A stretch of DNA of 64,000 nt, taken from Blakeslea trispora (taxonomy: Eukaryota > Mucoromycota > Mucoromycetes > Mucorales > Choanephoraceae). Below are positions 34,594-44,992 of the stretch, piece after piece. The notes beneath the pieces were generated by a model. It was not told the origin of the DNA. It did not search any database and saw only the letters and a list, made by a program, of their open reading frames with translations. Numbering within the stretch: the stretch's first letter is position 1; the number at the start of each line of letters is the position of its first letter. The DNA is taken from contig JAIWNE010000018.1 in the NCBI GenBank assembly GCA_025331445.1, forward strand, positions 62,001-126,000. The letters run 5' to 3'. The position numbers and the translations under genes are program-made.

Positions 34594-35160
34594 ATGATTC
34601 AACTGCATTTTGTCACTATCTCACTCAACATACAAAAAGGAAACCAAATCAAGCTGCCAGCAGCACTCCTCTCTTCTTCTCAACAACGCAGCCTTGTTCT
34701 TCTTCATAGCATCATTTATGGTTTGAGCAACATTAATGCCACCCAAAACCACGGAAGCAACAAACACCTTCTGGACGTTCCAATATTTCAGGGAACTACA
34801 TTCAAGAAACTTTAATTCACTTGGCTCTTCACAATACAAACAAGTACTCACTAGTGAAGCGTCCTTCTCTTGAGTGCTGAAGGAGCAGATGTAGTAGTCT
34901 TGCTACTAATTGTCACTATGCTGAACATAAAATTCATTTAGTCAAAGAACTTAGAGATAACGCATTCTTCATACCTTTCGTCTTGTTTGCTGGCTGTGCT
35001 GTCGTTCTTTATACAACAACTCAGGCTAATGGTCCATCTAACTTACCCTATAAAATTGCTAATTACGAAAGTAAGAGAATTAAGTTTCTTGTACTTTACT
35101 TGAACTAAAATAAAAACAAGGATAGTAAGTTTCTACTGTCTTCAAAGTAGTATAAACAAA
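34594..35160. other. Element interior without a recognised gene
   Basis: Holds opposing short frames (34594-34815 +, 34621-34851 -) that I cannot assign; the - frame has the stretch GINVAQTINDAMKKNKAALL but no known motif. The end of the transposase relic should lie near 35160. Confidence 0.35.
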
Positions 35161-35902
35161 TTACCTTCTTTTCGTAGCACCAGCTACTTTTCTCCTCTTC
35201 ACATTGCCAGCTTCTCTGATACTTACATTGACAATGCCAGCAGACGATACAGCGCCGAGAGCAGTCTTCGATATTGCTTTTGTAGATGGGGTTTCTTCAA
35301 TAGCTGGCTCTCCTTTCTTTGACCAGGCTTTGCCTCGAGTCATGTTGATGTTGAAGCCCAGATTCATCAACAAATATACAATTGTTGTGGTAGTCGATTC
35401 CCTCTGCAATCCATTCAGCAACCCAAGCTGCCCTAGCCTCGAGAGTCTTGGTACTGTTTCGTTGAACTGGATGGCGAGTGATACTCTTCAAGCTAAGGTT
35501 ACATTCATTCTTCATAAATTCAGCAACTCGTGTCTTCTTTAGTGTCAATCCTTCAAAGCTATTGATGAGTGCCTCCACGCCATCCTGAATAGTTGCTGTG
35601 GGCTTTTCGTCATAGAAGCGTATCAAGATGTCTTTATGTTGCTCGTTTGACTACGATATACGCTGCTTTCCTGTCTTGTTGGTATTCTTTTCAGGAATAC
35701 CAGCATCAGGGTTGGACTTGTATTCAGCCCTCCATTTTCGAGCTGTGTACTTGTTGACATTTGCAAGTATGCAAGACTCATCATGAGTCAAGCCTTTCTC
35801 GAAAGCGCAATGTATGTATGCCTCTCATTGATGAGGAGTATATTTCGTATACTCCGTAGCTCGATCTTTCTTCTCTGGTGCCTTCTTTCATGGTGGTGTC
35901 AT
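35161..35902 (-). pseudogene. Tc1-like transposase, degraded
   Basis: Reading from an ATG at 35902, the segments KKAPEKKDRATEYTKYTPHQ, EAYIHCAFEKGLTHDESC, RFYDEKPTATIQDGVEALI, NSFEGLTLKKTRVAEF, CIFVDES, GFNINMTRGKAW and TPSTKAISKTALGAV are those of Mucorales Tc1-like transposases. VDESGF holds the first catalytic Asp. At least three in-frame stops occur before the DDE domain, and a one-base frameshift lies within VDESG/GFNIN. The frame ends near 35161 without the rest of the DDE domain, so the protein is dead and truncated. Confidence 0.85.
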
Positions 35903-36141
35903 GGCCTTCGTATAGACCAGACATATCAACCTCAGTATGTTTTATAAACTTTTGAAGGGGTCTTCAGCTTTGTAAGGCGGAATGAAGGAATCTCATCAAC
36001 TGCCATAGCCTCTCTTCCATCTTCATCATAGATGTTTCCTTGCCCATCTTTGTTATAGAATCTCAAGTCTGAAGTAAAGGCGAAATAACGCAAATGATGT
36101 TCAAAAAATCAACGCAAATGAAGTCTAAATAAGTAACCTAT

Positions 36142-36344
36142 TGAGAGTCAAAAAAAAGTGACCGATTGAAGCTCTATTTTTAGTATTTTTTGGGCGACCA
36201 AAATTTTGTCATATTCTATGGGAATATATAAGGAAATAAAGATTGAAGAGGAGAAAGATGAGTTTTATTAAATTGAATTACAGATAATATTTATAGTATT
36301 CTGACAATTTTCAAAAAAGTGACCAATTGGAACCGGAAGCACTG
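36142..36344 (-). repeat. Right terminal inverted repeat, expanded
   Basis: Reverse complement of the left repeat, with the same two inner sites, but interrupted by a 98-base insertion at 36208-36305. Confidence 0.85.
36208..36305. mobile_element. 98-bp nested insertion with 6-bp duplication
   Basis: The insertion splits AAAATTTTGG of the inverted repeat. AATTTT is present on both sides (36202-36207 and 36306-36311) but only once in the left repeat, so it is a 6-bp target-site duplication. The insert begins GTCATATTCTAT and ends ATAGTATTCTGAC, imperfect inverted ends. It has no coding frame and looks like a miniature element. Confidence 0.75.
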
Positions 36345-36455
36345 TAAGTAATAAAGTATACAAAAATAGAAAAATCAAACGGAGAAGTAAAAAAATCGGG
36401 TATGCACAAAAAAAAAAGAAAACAAGAAAATAAGAAAGAGAGAGAGACTATTGTG

Positions 36456-37694
36456 TTACAGACCATAGAGATAAGTGGCATAAATAACGAGTGCTGCGCC
36501 CACCAAAAATGATCCAGAGAAGGCAAAATTGAAAAGCCACACACTGACTATAGAAGACAGAATAATACTGATACTGGTAGCAAAGCCCTTCAAGATATTA
36601 TCAGCATATTTCACAACAAGAGCAACAATCAAGCCACCCAAAGCTTGAATGCCAATCACAGTCCAGGTCAGAGGTGTATAGTTCACAAAGAAGCCACGTT
36701 CAGCAATAGTGGCACCATCTTGCAGCATCACTACAAAAACTAAGCCCAACAAAACAGAAAAAAATGACATTTGAATGTTTCGAATCCAGATCTGGTTGCT
36801 AACCATCGTCTCATCGTCGTCGTCGTCAATACTGGCTCTTTTGATTTCCTCTTCGTCATCGGTGGTTGGTACAGGCTTAGGTGTAGGTGCCTTCAAGATC
36901 TTTTCAAAGTACACACCAGCCAAACCAGATAACATACAAGCACACAAAACAGCCAAAAAACCATGTAAATTAGATTGATTGCCTTCAATGACAGAATTAG
37001 TTCCTTCAATGGCTGAATCTGCCACTGTTGTGTTTCCAGTGATATAGGCAACAAAGGCTGTAGATGCACTCTTGGGTAAAACGACAAGTGCAATACCGAT
37101 CGTAAGAATAGCGAGTGCAATCCATTTCAACTTTGAAAGATTTCTCTTGAGAATGATGACACTGAAGAAAGCAGTAGTTAAAATCTTGAGCTGATAAGTC
37201 ACTTGAAATGTAGCTGCATCGAGGTTTGAGGCTGCAACGTATTGAAGATTGTTCTATTGTACATCCTTTTTCTTTCAGTACCATATAAAAGACTATCCCC
37301 ATTCTATCTAAATTACCTGTACAAGATATAAAGCAGCTGGAATACCCAATTTGGCTGTTTCTCTCCAATTCAGGATAAGCTCACGGTTAAGCAAAGAAGT
37401 CAGTTTAGAAAGAGAGCGCTTTCGAGACTCAGGGGCGAGATAGAGAACAACAAGACAGACGAGAGACTTGATGACTTCACTCATGACAACAGCTGTAGAG
37501 GCCAAATAAAGCTTGTCTTCTTCAACGTTCGCACGAGTATATCGCATCACTAAGATAAGTGCACTATTTTGCACCACTAAGATAATCAGAGAAAGGTATT
37601 TGATAGGAATGCCACTAAACATGCTCAATATGCCTATAAACAGATTTTTGTTAGATAGTGGTATATCTCTTACTTTGCTTTTCATTTTACCCAT
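36456..37694 (-). CDS. Nucleotide-sugar transporter (SLC35A / UDP-galactose transporter family)
   Basis: Golgi antiporter of the SLC35A family. The coding sequence to 37317 and exon 37253-36456 are joined over a 63-nt intron (GTAATT...AATAG) that restores LVQNNLQYVAASNLDAATFQ. If translated straight from the ATG at 37694 it has 391 residues. If a 57-nt intron at 37690-37634 is removed (donor after ATGG, branch site CTAAC, acceptor TTATAG) it has 372 and begins MGILSMFSGIPIKYLSL, which fits the family better. About ten hydrophobic helices are visible. QNSALVLVMRY-type and VKYADNILKGFATSISII motifs are family hallmarks. A charged cytoplasmic loop (TTDDEEEIKRASIDDDDDE) sits in the middle. The exact sugar cannot be read from the sequence. 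It starts 112 bases from the right end of the 4.8-kb element. Confidence 0.93.
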
Positions 37695-39694
37695 TTTGTG
37701 TATAAAGAAAAAAGAGAGAGGGAAAATAGTCTATGAATAAAAAGAGAGAGAAAAAAAAACAAAAGAGGTAAAAAAAAAAAAGAAAACTAAATCTTTATAA
37801 CTTTAGACTAAAGAGCGGCCAATTAAGCTCCTTTGGGGTTTTAATCTCAGTGTGAGATGGCTTTAAGCCGCCTTAAAAATATTTTTAAAGGTTTTGAACA
37901 GCCTCAAAGGAACATGTTTTCTTGAACTGAGCACTATAGAGAGTTTCAAATATTTTTTATTTTGAAATAGCAATGGTTTTTATTAAATAAGGCATTTGAT
38001 AATATGAACTTTTGTTTCTTTCTTTACTCTTTCGGTTTGTAACAACACAAAAGATTCGTGTATTGAATGGTACCAACTTGGTTATTTTCTAGAGTCATTA
38101 GTACTAGTAAAACTTTTTTTTCTGAAATACATGACATGGTTGGCTCTAACCATCTTGATTCAAGCCCTTACTCAAGGCCTATAAAGACATAAAAGTGCTG
38201 GTGAATAAAACATGATAATACAAATGAGAAAGAGAACAAAAATAAAAAGAATGATCCTGCATGATAAGGAAACACTTCTTTATTCCATCCATCTCTGGGC
38301 CTCTAAAGCCACATGACAAAAACAAACCAACTATAGCAATAAATAAATAAAGGGTTTCGATGTGTGTATTGCTAAACCAAAGGAGATCTTTTCTCAAGTA
38401 GTTTAGTATCCATTTTGACAAAAGCATGCCATATGATCACTGATGCATGTCTTCATGAGCCCTGTTTGGTCCAAAGCGAAACATGCAGCTTGTCACAGAA
38501 GAACTGCATTGACTGTATTGGTTATACGGCATCTTTTACCTTTCGAGATTTACCATTGAACATGCTTTGTTGGTTTGCAAGAGCATCTCTCTCTCACCTT
38601 TGTTTTTTCTATACAGACACGTTTGTTTAAAATAAAATCAGTACTCTAAAGCAAATTGACTGACAAAGAATTCGACTCACTTTGATTTAGAGACAGACTT
38701 TTATTGAAATAATGCCATCAAAGTAGCATAAATCATTGTCAGTATAATAAACCCCTTTCTATTCTAAGTTTAATTTATTTCTCATATCTCCTTAGTGTTG
38801 ATAGGAACCGCGAGATTATCTCCAATATACTGTTGAAGTAAATAACAATTAATTGTCAATACTGTCTTGGCATAAAGCCTATGTCATTTGAGTCAATGTT
38901 GTACAGCCAAGACAATCAAATCAAACATTTTGCAATGGCTGTTTGCCATACCACTAGCAAAAAAAAAAAAAAGAAAAACAGCATCCTCAAGTTATTTGAT
39001 TTGCTAACGTATATTTAGTGTAAAGCATCTGAGGCATAACCTTAATAACATGCTTGAATGAACCAAGCCACCTGTACAAAGATTCTGTATTTAGCAGTGT
39101 CACACAAACCCGAGATATGCACTCAAATGCTTCAATTGAAACGCAATAAGCTAGCTCCTTTCTTGAAACAAAAAAAGTATTTTCGCTTTGCATTTGTCAC
39201 AATAAAGTCACCTAGTCAATTTGCACCTAATTTGTTAATGTGCGCTTCTTTTTTTTTATTACATTTTGCTGATCCATCTTGCAATGTTGTTTTCTTTTCT
39301 ACTCTCAGTTAATAAGCCTTTTTTATATTATGCATCGATATAAAAATAAACAAAATGATTTCTTTTTTCAAGTAGCACACAGCATTCATTTCAGTAAGAA
39401 GTAGCTGTGAGCAATGGCTTCAGAACTACCTACTACCTCTTATGAAGAATACAATTTTTACTAACAGAAACAAGTTAAATAAATGGTATTTTATATACAC
39501 TATCATTCATAATAAAAAAAAAAAAAGTTTGATGGACAATTATTCATAAACATAGTGTTTGTCAAGTTGCAAAAAAACTATCTGGTATATGTATAAATAT
39601 AATATAGATTGCTCTGAATCAGCAAACTAGAGGCAAAAGGAATGCGCAATCAATATTACTGCCTCATATTGTGCATCACAAAACAAGACATTTG
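37695..39694. other. Intergenic, no gene recognised
   Basis: AT-rich 2-kb gap with poly-A/T runs. The 200 bases next to 37695 are A/G-rich leader DNA of the transporter gene. The short frames (for example 38415-38630 and 38987-39193) have no family features. Confidence 0.5.
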
Positions 39695-41697
39695 TTAAAC
39701 AACAATAGACACATCCTCTGGTCGAACAAACACACCTCTGTTTGGAGAGCATGTGAAATATCTATGCCCATCGACTGAACCATCATTTTTGCCAACTACA
39801 CTCCAAAAAAAAAAAAAGAGATATGTCAAAGTAAGATTACATCTAGGACGAATCAAAAACTTACCTCTCCTATCCAACTCAACGCCTACCCATATCCCTT
39901 CTGCAAAATTGACATGACCAATAAATACAACTGTCCCAACAGTGGGTACAGGACGTCTTGCTAACTGTACTCGCCTGTGCATACCAATCATAGGTGCGCT
40001 CACTTGGCCCTTTAACGATTTCTTTCTCTTCATCTTTGCAAAAGAAAACAGCTCGTTTTCTTTTCCCTGAATTCGGGAGACTTTGATTTGAGAGATCTTT
40101 ATCTGCGACCAGGAAGTAGAAGAAGTAGGTACCTTTGTTGTAGGTGCAGACAATGTTCGGTCTGTCATTGATTCATTCAAGAATTGAGTGCGTGTTGGTT
40201 TATCGCTGAATTTTTTGAACAATTTAGCTAAATGGCTTATGAAAGTAGTGGATGTGCTCAAGGGAAAAGTATGTGTGGTTGTATGACTGAATGATCTTTC
40301 CGGTATGCTTACGCGTCTTCCTGTATGTGTGGTAGAATGTGACGAGTATCGAGATAATCCATTCGTATGTGCAGAGTTTGATGTTATTGTTAAATTTGGT
40401 ATAGATGGCATCAGGAATGAAAAGATACCTCGATGAAAGAGTGGATGCTTGGAGTGTACTAGAGCTTTGGGACGTACATCAAGATCTATCCATGTATCAA
40501 TAAGACATGCCAGCAATTTTAGGAATCGAGTTCTTTACCATCTGCCAATTGCTTCAACATATCCTCGTTGAGGTTGTCTAAACCTCCATATTTCTTTATA
40601 TCTCCGATTCTTCGAGTGATATATTGCAAGATCATCACATTTGCTACATTCAATATGTGCTTGACCTGATCGTTGTATTGAACTGCGTGTCTTGACATAA
40701 GATCGTACACAATACCCTTGTAGAGTACACCCACGTTATTGGAATCCATTTGATCTTCAAGTACATGTAGCAACAGGTATTCCAAAAAGTCAAAAGAGTA
40801 AGTAATACCATCAATGCACGACAAAAGAGCTGGGTATTGGCTACAAAAGAAATCAAAATGACGAGCTACTGTCCTGGTTGCTCGAGATTGAACGGATGTC
40901 AAGGTAGCATGTAGTGGCTTACTCCATGACAATAAAGGATCATTGGTTGAAAGTATGTTGGAGGCTAAAAAACAGGCATGAAGCGATTCGATTGCATTAT
41001 ACTTGTTGACACGATGAAGTACTTTATGAGATAATGCCTGACTGATTTCCTGAGGAAGTTGAACTAAAAGTTGTGCCATGTGACGAGTTGTCCAATAAGT
41101 AGGCAGTGCTTTTTCTGGATCACCAGTCAGTATCATAATGGATTTCTGAGTCATTGCAGCCATTCGTTCGTCTTGAAGTTCAACTGCTCGATTTCTGCAG
41201 AATGGAAATAGGTAAGGAACAGATGAGATGCATGTTTGACAATAACAAGTACAACTGTGAACAAAATCAGCCATACGCTTTGTCAACAAATTGCACAGTT
41301 GATCCATGCTCAAATAGTCTGCTGCACAATACATGTCACATAACTCCTCTAAGCTTCCCTTTTGACCCACTTCTTGAGTGTACATATAGTCAACAATATG
41401 GTTGAAGGCAGTGCTGTCAATGATGCCTGCAGGTAGATAAGCTGTGTTGGATTTTGAGTCGCTAAAGTTTTCTCCAAACAATGATGCAAAGTAAGGGGAT
41501 TCATTGTATAGGATCTGAGTGTGACAAGACCAATGTACGTCTTCTTCTGATTCTTCGTCGCTTAAATCAATTGTGTCTGATGGCCGCTTCTTTTTCTTGG
41601 CTGCTTCAATTGTATCTGACTTGGAATGCCTTCTTTTGATTGGTAGACTGTGTGATCTGAGGCGAATGAGAACATTGGGAGGACCATGGATGTCCAT
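39695..41697 (-). CDS. BTB/POZ protein with C-terminal CAP-Gly domain
   Basis: Three exons: 41697-40539, 40485-39865 and 39795-39695, with introns of 53 and 69 nt; phases agree and give 626 residues. The BTB fold is at about 7-145 (strand NVLIRL, then HTQILYNESPYFASLF, FNHIVDYMYTQE, LCDMYCAADYL), split by an inserted basic/acidic tract (KRRHSKS, KKKKRPS, DEESEED) that looks like a nuclear signal. A helical region follows to about 385, then a Ser/Thr/His-rich linker. Residues about 565-626 are a CAP-Gly domain: GTVVFIGHVNF, AEGIWVGVEL, the hallmark GKNDGSVDGHRYF, and RGVFVRPEDV. CAP-Gly binds EEY/F tails of tubulin, EB1 or CLIP proteins. The link to BTB suggests a cullin-3 adaptor or a microtubule-linked scaffold (inference). 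Both splices are needed to connect the two halves. Confidence 0.88.
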
Positions 41698-42067
41698 TGT
41701 TTTTTTTGGGAATGAGAGGAGAAAAAAAAAAAAGAAAAGAAAGAAATGGAGGAAATTACACAGGAACTTTTTTAAAAAAAAAGCATTCATTGAATCAGGT
41801 GATTGAGTACAACAACAAGGAATCAAATAATTTATCGTTAAGTAAATTAAGGTTCCATTGCGAACATCAGGATATAATTTTTTTATTTTCGTTTTCTCTC
41901 TTTGGGGTCAGTGTGACACATTGGCACTCTTTTCTTGTATTGATATAGAGTGATATAGATGAGCGCAAGTTTCTTTTTTTTTTGTATGGATATACTATAC
42001 TTTTTTCCAGCTTCTTTCGATACAAAGGTATTCTGTAAGCTAGTATCTCGAAATGGTATTTATCGTA
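41698..42067. other. Promoter flank of the BTB/CAP-Gly gene
   Basis: T/A-rich leader DNA. The left copy of the 0.7-kb direct repeat begins 370 bases from the start codon. Confidence 0.45.
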
Positions 42068-42756
42068 TATGTGTGTAATGATGGTACAGTAAAGATTTGA
42101 TACCATAGCAATAGACTTTTTCTACTATTTAATATTATTCATGCAAAAAAAAAAAAAAATTATTCTTATATAGGAAAAAAAAAAGCTGATTTGTTTTGAA
42201 AGAAGAAATTGTTGCCAAAAGATTTCTTTTAATCGTAAGAGAATTTAAACAGCATTAGTTCTAGGTCTGTTTCTTATTCGCCTTCTTCTTGAATCAAACA
42301 AAAGTATGATATTTGTAAGCTACATCAAAGGAAGCTATCCATAGTTTTAAAAGAATCTTTGCTTTGATGTTGCTTGAATTCACATCGACAAATCCCAAAT
42401 CATCTGTCTGAATTGTTTTCGTATCACTGGAATAACACTTGATGTTTCATCGATTGAATGTAAGAGATCAACTGGATAACATTATCAAACTGAAATGACA
42501 CAGATTCCCGAGAATTAGACAAAACTGTCTCCGTTGCAAGCTTGGTTAACATATCATTCATAGGCCAAGTGAAAGGACGCAGATTGTCTGACAGAATTCT
42601 GTTCTCATTCTTTTTTGAAATACTGAAGCATGTTAGACCTCTCAATACTCTGCCTATATCTGGCCCGTTACTCTATCTAGCTGTTTGACCATAAATGGAA
42701 GAATCACGACAACCAAAATGCAGAAATAACAATCCAAACTCAGCATTGAGCAAAGG
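42068..42756 (+). repeat. Direct repeat, copy 1 (689 bp)
   Basis: Matches 46263-46963 almost base for base: I see one 12-base indel (TTAGTGATACTA, present only in copy 2) and very few substitutions (CAAATCCC against CAAACCCC; GAAGCATG against GAAGTATG). It carries the same 73-codon frame on the - strand in both copies, with no recognised motif. It lacks TG...CA ends and flanking short duplications, so it is not a clear LTR. Confidence 0.9.
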
Positions 42757-43094
42757 AGTGAATTAGAGGAAAAAAACAAAATCTAGATTTCATACAGGTC
42801 CCGTTCTGTCCCATTCTCTTCTCCCACAAAAGAAAAAAAAAAGGAAACAGTGTCAAATCAATCTAAGCATAAGCTATTTATTCAAAAAAAAAAAGAGAAA
42901 AGTTGCGCATAAACCAAAATCCATGTGTTTGACCTTATGATCTCTGTTCAATGATTGTTTCGTCTTCAATGCACACAGACTTTCAATGAGCGCATTTTCT
43001 TTGAGAACACATTCAAAGAATTATGAGTAAATTGAGCTCTGGGAGGGGAACAGAGAAGAAGGTAAATAGACTTGTACTCTCTTTTGGCTATAAG
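42757..43094. other. Spacer between direct repeat and transposase fragment
   Basis: AT-rich DNA, no gene seen. Confidence 0.4.
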
Positions 43095-43289
43095 CTAATC
43101 TATGTCTTTAGCTGTGTGAATAGGTTTATTATCTATAACTAGGTAGTGGTTCTTCAACTCAGGAAAGCAGTCTATCTCATCCATGGTTTCATCTAGAAAT
43201 TCAAGATGATGCTCAGTAGCATTACTTTCTTTTTTCTTTTTACCAATAGTGTCATTCCGACCCATTGTATCATTGCCACCCCTGATCAT
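43095..43289 (-). pseudogene. Tc1-like transposase fragment (second Asp block)
   Basis: The frame contains HHLEFLDETMDEIDCFPEL, then KNHYLVIDNKPIHTAKDID before a stop. IDNKPIHT is the block around the second catalytic Asp (usual form MDNAPIHT) of the same transposase family seen at 35161-35902. Only about 45 family residues remain, with no catalytic Glu and no N-terminal half. Confidence 0.7.
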
Positions 43290-43451
43290 ATACGATTTTT
43301 TTCCTTAATGAAATTAACTACTGTCTTTTGGAGAAAAGAAAGTGAAATTTAACTCTATTGATTATATCTAGTTCGTATGTTGAAAGAGGTGAACGAGGTG
43401 TATTGGGTTGAAAAAACCATACTTTGTTCATAGGAGAGTTCAGTTATTATT

Positions 43452-43481
43452 TTAGTTTAAAACATGTAACGTACAATCTGT

Positions 43482-43540
<59 letters not shown>

Positions 43541-43922
43541 TAGTTTCTTGCTCCTGCAGGGATGTAGACAGATAGGGAACAAGCTCAAACACTTCCATCC
43601 ATAATATGCGACTATTGTAGGTATTTAGAATGTCCACATGTCGTACTTTGGTTTGGACATAGCTGCCAATGTTGGTAGAGTCCATTTTCGTGGTGGAAAG
43701 AGCAATTGTGGTGCAAAGGCTTGAAAACGATGCAGTAGCGTGACGACGTACGAAGGCATTCCAAATTTCAATAGATGAATGCAACGCATTGACCGTATCC
43801 TCCTGAGTGTGATCAATGTTCTCCTTGGTAATGTTTCTGCTTAATCCTTCCAAAATGAGACGACTATAGCTATTCATATCGTAGCCTAAACCATCGTGAT
43901 GGTTGACAGGAGCGGTTCGCAT
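43452..43922 (-). CDS. Unassigned protein with Arg-Glu repeat tail
   Basis: 156-codon frame from an ATG at 43922. The first 120 residues are of ordinary composition and predicted largely helical (YSRLILEGLSRNITKENIDH, then VNALHSSIEIWNAFVRRHA), then a run of about 12 Arg-Glu pairs encoded by a (CT)n microsatellite, and a short tail. I do not recognise the family; helical proteins of this kind occur in transposon-rich regions of Mucorales. The microsatellite may have overrun the original C-terminus. It could be a gene fragment. Confidence 0.4.
43485..43536. repeat. (CT)26 microsatellite
   Basis: Pure CT repeat of 52 bases. Confidence 0.97.
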
Positions 43923-43963
43923 CCATAAACTAGGATCGATTATAAATTCAAACTATTCTTCGG

Positions 43964-44260
43964 TTGGAACTTCACACCATTGAAAGCCAAGTAGTTGACT
44001 ATGGTCGCCGTGACATTCAAGCATCGGAACAACTCGACCAATCCAATACGTACATTCATACAGTACATATCAATGATTTAATCATCTATGAATCTACAAC
44101 CAATCTCCAATTCGACTTCAGCTTGTCTCATTTGACATTAAGGTCGGATACACCTTCATACAAGGTTCGGATTGACATCTGGCCAATTATGTACCAGTTA
44201 CTGGGATTCAGGTACAGATGGGCATTGCTTACCTTCAATATCAAAAAACCTAAAGTGTAG
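43964..44260 (+). pseudogene. Unassigned open frame sharing its 3' end with 33 kb
   Basis: A 98-codon open frame with no initial ATG, ending LTFNIKKPKV and stop. The last 30 bases and about 60 bases of trailer recur near 33145-33230, where the frame also ends KPKV. This suggests the last exon of a repeated gene or element. No family recognised. Confidence 0.35.
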
Positions 44261-44592
44261 ACATTGTTGTATTTTTCTGCTTCTCAGATATCTTCTTCTT
44301 TTCTTTAGCTCCTGCGTGGATGAGAGAGCGAAATAATTTGAAATATTTTGAACATACGTAACATGTATGTCTCATATAGATAAGCATCATGGTTAATGCT
44401 CAAATACGATTTAAAGTACAGTCAGACTTATTGAAATTGGCTTTTTGAGTATAAAGAATAAATCAATGGCGCACTTTCCAATAGTGCTTTATTCTAGTAT
44501 CCCTTCTACAAGCGGATATCAAGAGGAAACAATATTGGCAAATGCAGCATTGATTTTTTTTATGAAAGGAGTTCACCCGATAAATTAAAACA

Positions 44593-44992
44593 AGTCACAC
44601 GAAAAGCAGGACCTTTCAAATGTTTTGAATCTTGCGGTGAATGAATCTAGGCCAATTTTGCTTTAGAAGTCACGCGAAAAGCAGGACCTTTCAAATGTTT
44701 TGAATCTTTCGGTAAATAAATTGAGGTTTTGTCCCTTTTAACAGTCACACGAAAAACAGGACCTTTCAAATGTTTTAAATCTTTCAAATGTTGCGGTGAA
44801 TGAAATTGGGCTAGGTTTGCTCTGCAAGTCACACGAAAACCACAAGACCTTAAATCTTTCAAATCTTTTGGTGAGCTAAATCATCTTCACAGAATTTTGA
44901 CAAAAGAAGTCACACGAAAAACACGAAACCTTAAATCTTTCAAATCTTTCAAATCTTTCGGCAAATGAAATCATTTTATTGTTCACTTTAAA
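44593..44992. repeat. Minisatellite, five units of 75-85 bp
   Basis: Units start with AGTCACACGAAAA at 44593, 44668, 44743, 44827 and 44908 (lengths 75, 75, 84, 81 and 85) and share GGACCTTTCAAATGTTTTGA in the first three, with an inner AAATCTTTC unit duplicated in later ones. A sixth partial unit (AGTTACCC) follows. On the - strand a frame runs through units 1-4 with the recurrent peptide HLKGPAFRVT. Confidence 0.9.

Larger units (their letters stand above)
31565..36344. mobile_element. 4,780-bp composite element with terminal inverted repeats and TA duplication
   Basis: The left end CAGTGCTTCCGGTTCC starts right after TA (31563-31564), and the right end is its reverse complement followed by TA (36345-36346), the Tc1/mariner type of target-site duplication. 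The inverted repeats run about 97 bases (31565-31661 and, expanded by an insertion, 36142-36344). Each repeat contains the site CAATTGGTCACTTTTTT twice, an IR/DR layout known from Sleeping Beauty-type elements. Cargo: a nuclease-like gene on the - strand, a Helitron tail on the + strand, and a dead Tc1-like transposase on the - strand. The matching ends and TA show that the whole unit moved once as one piece; it cannot move by its own transposase now. Confidence 0.85.
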
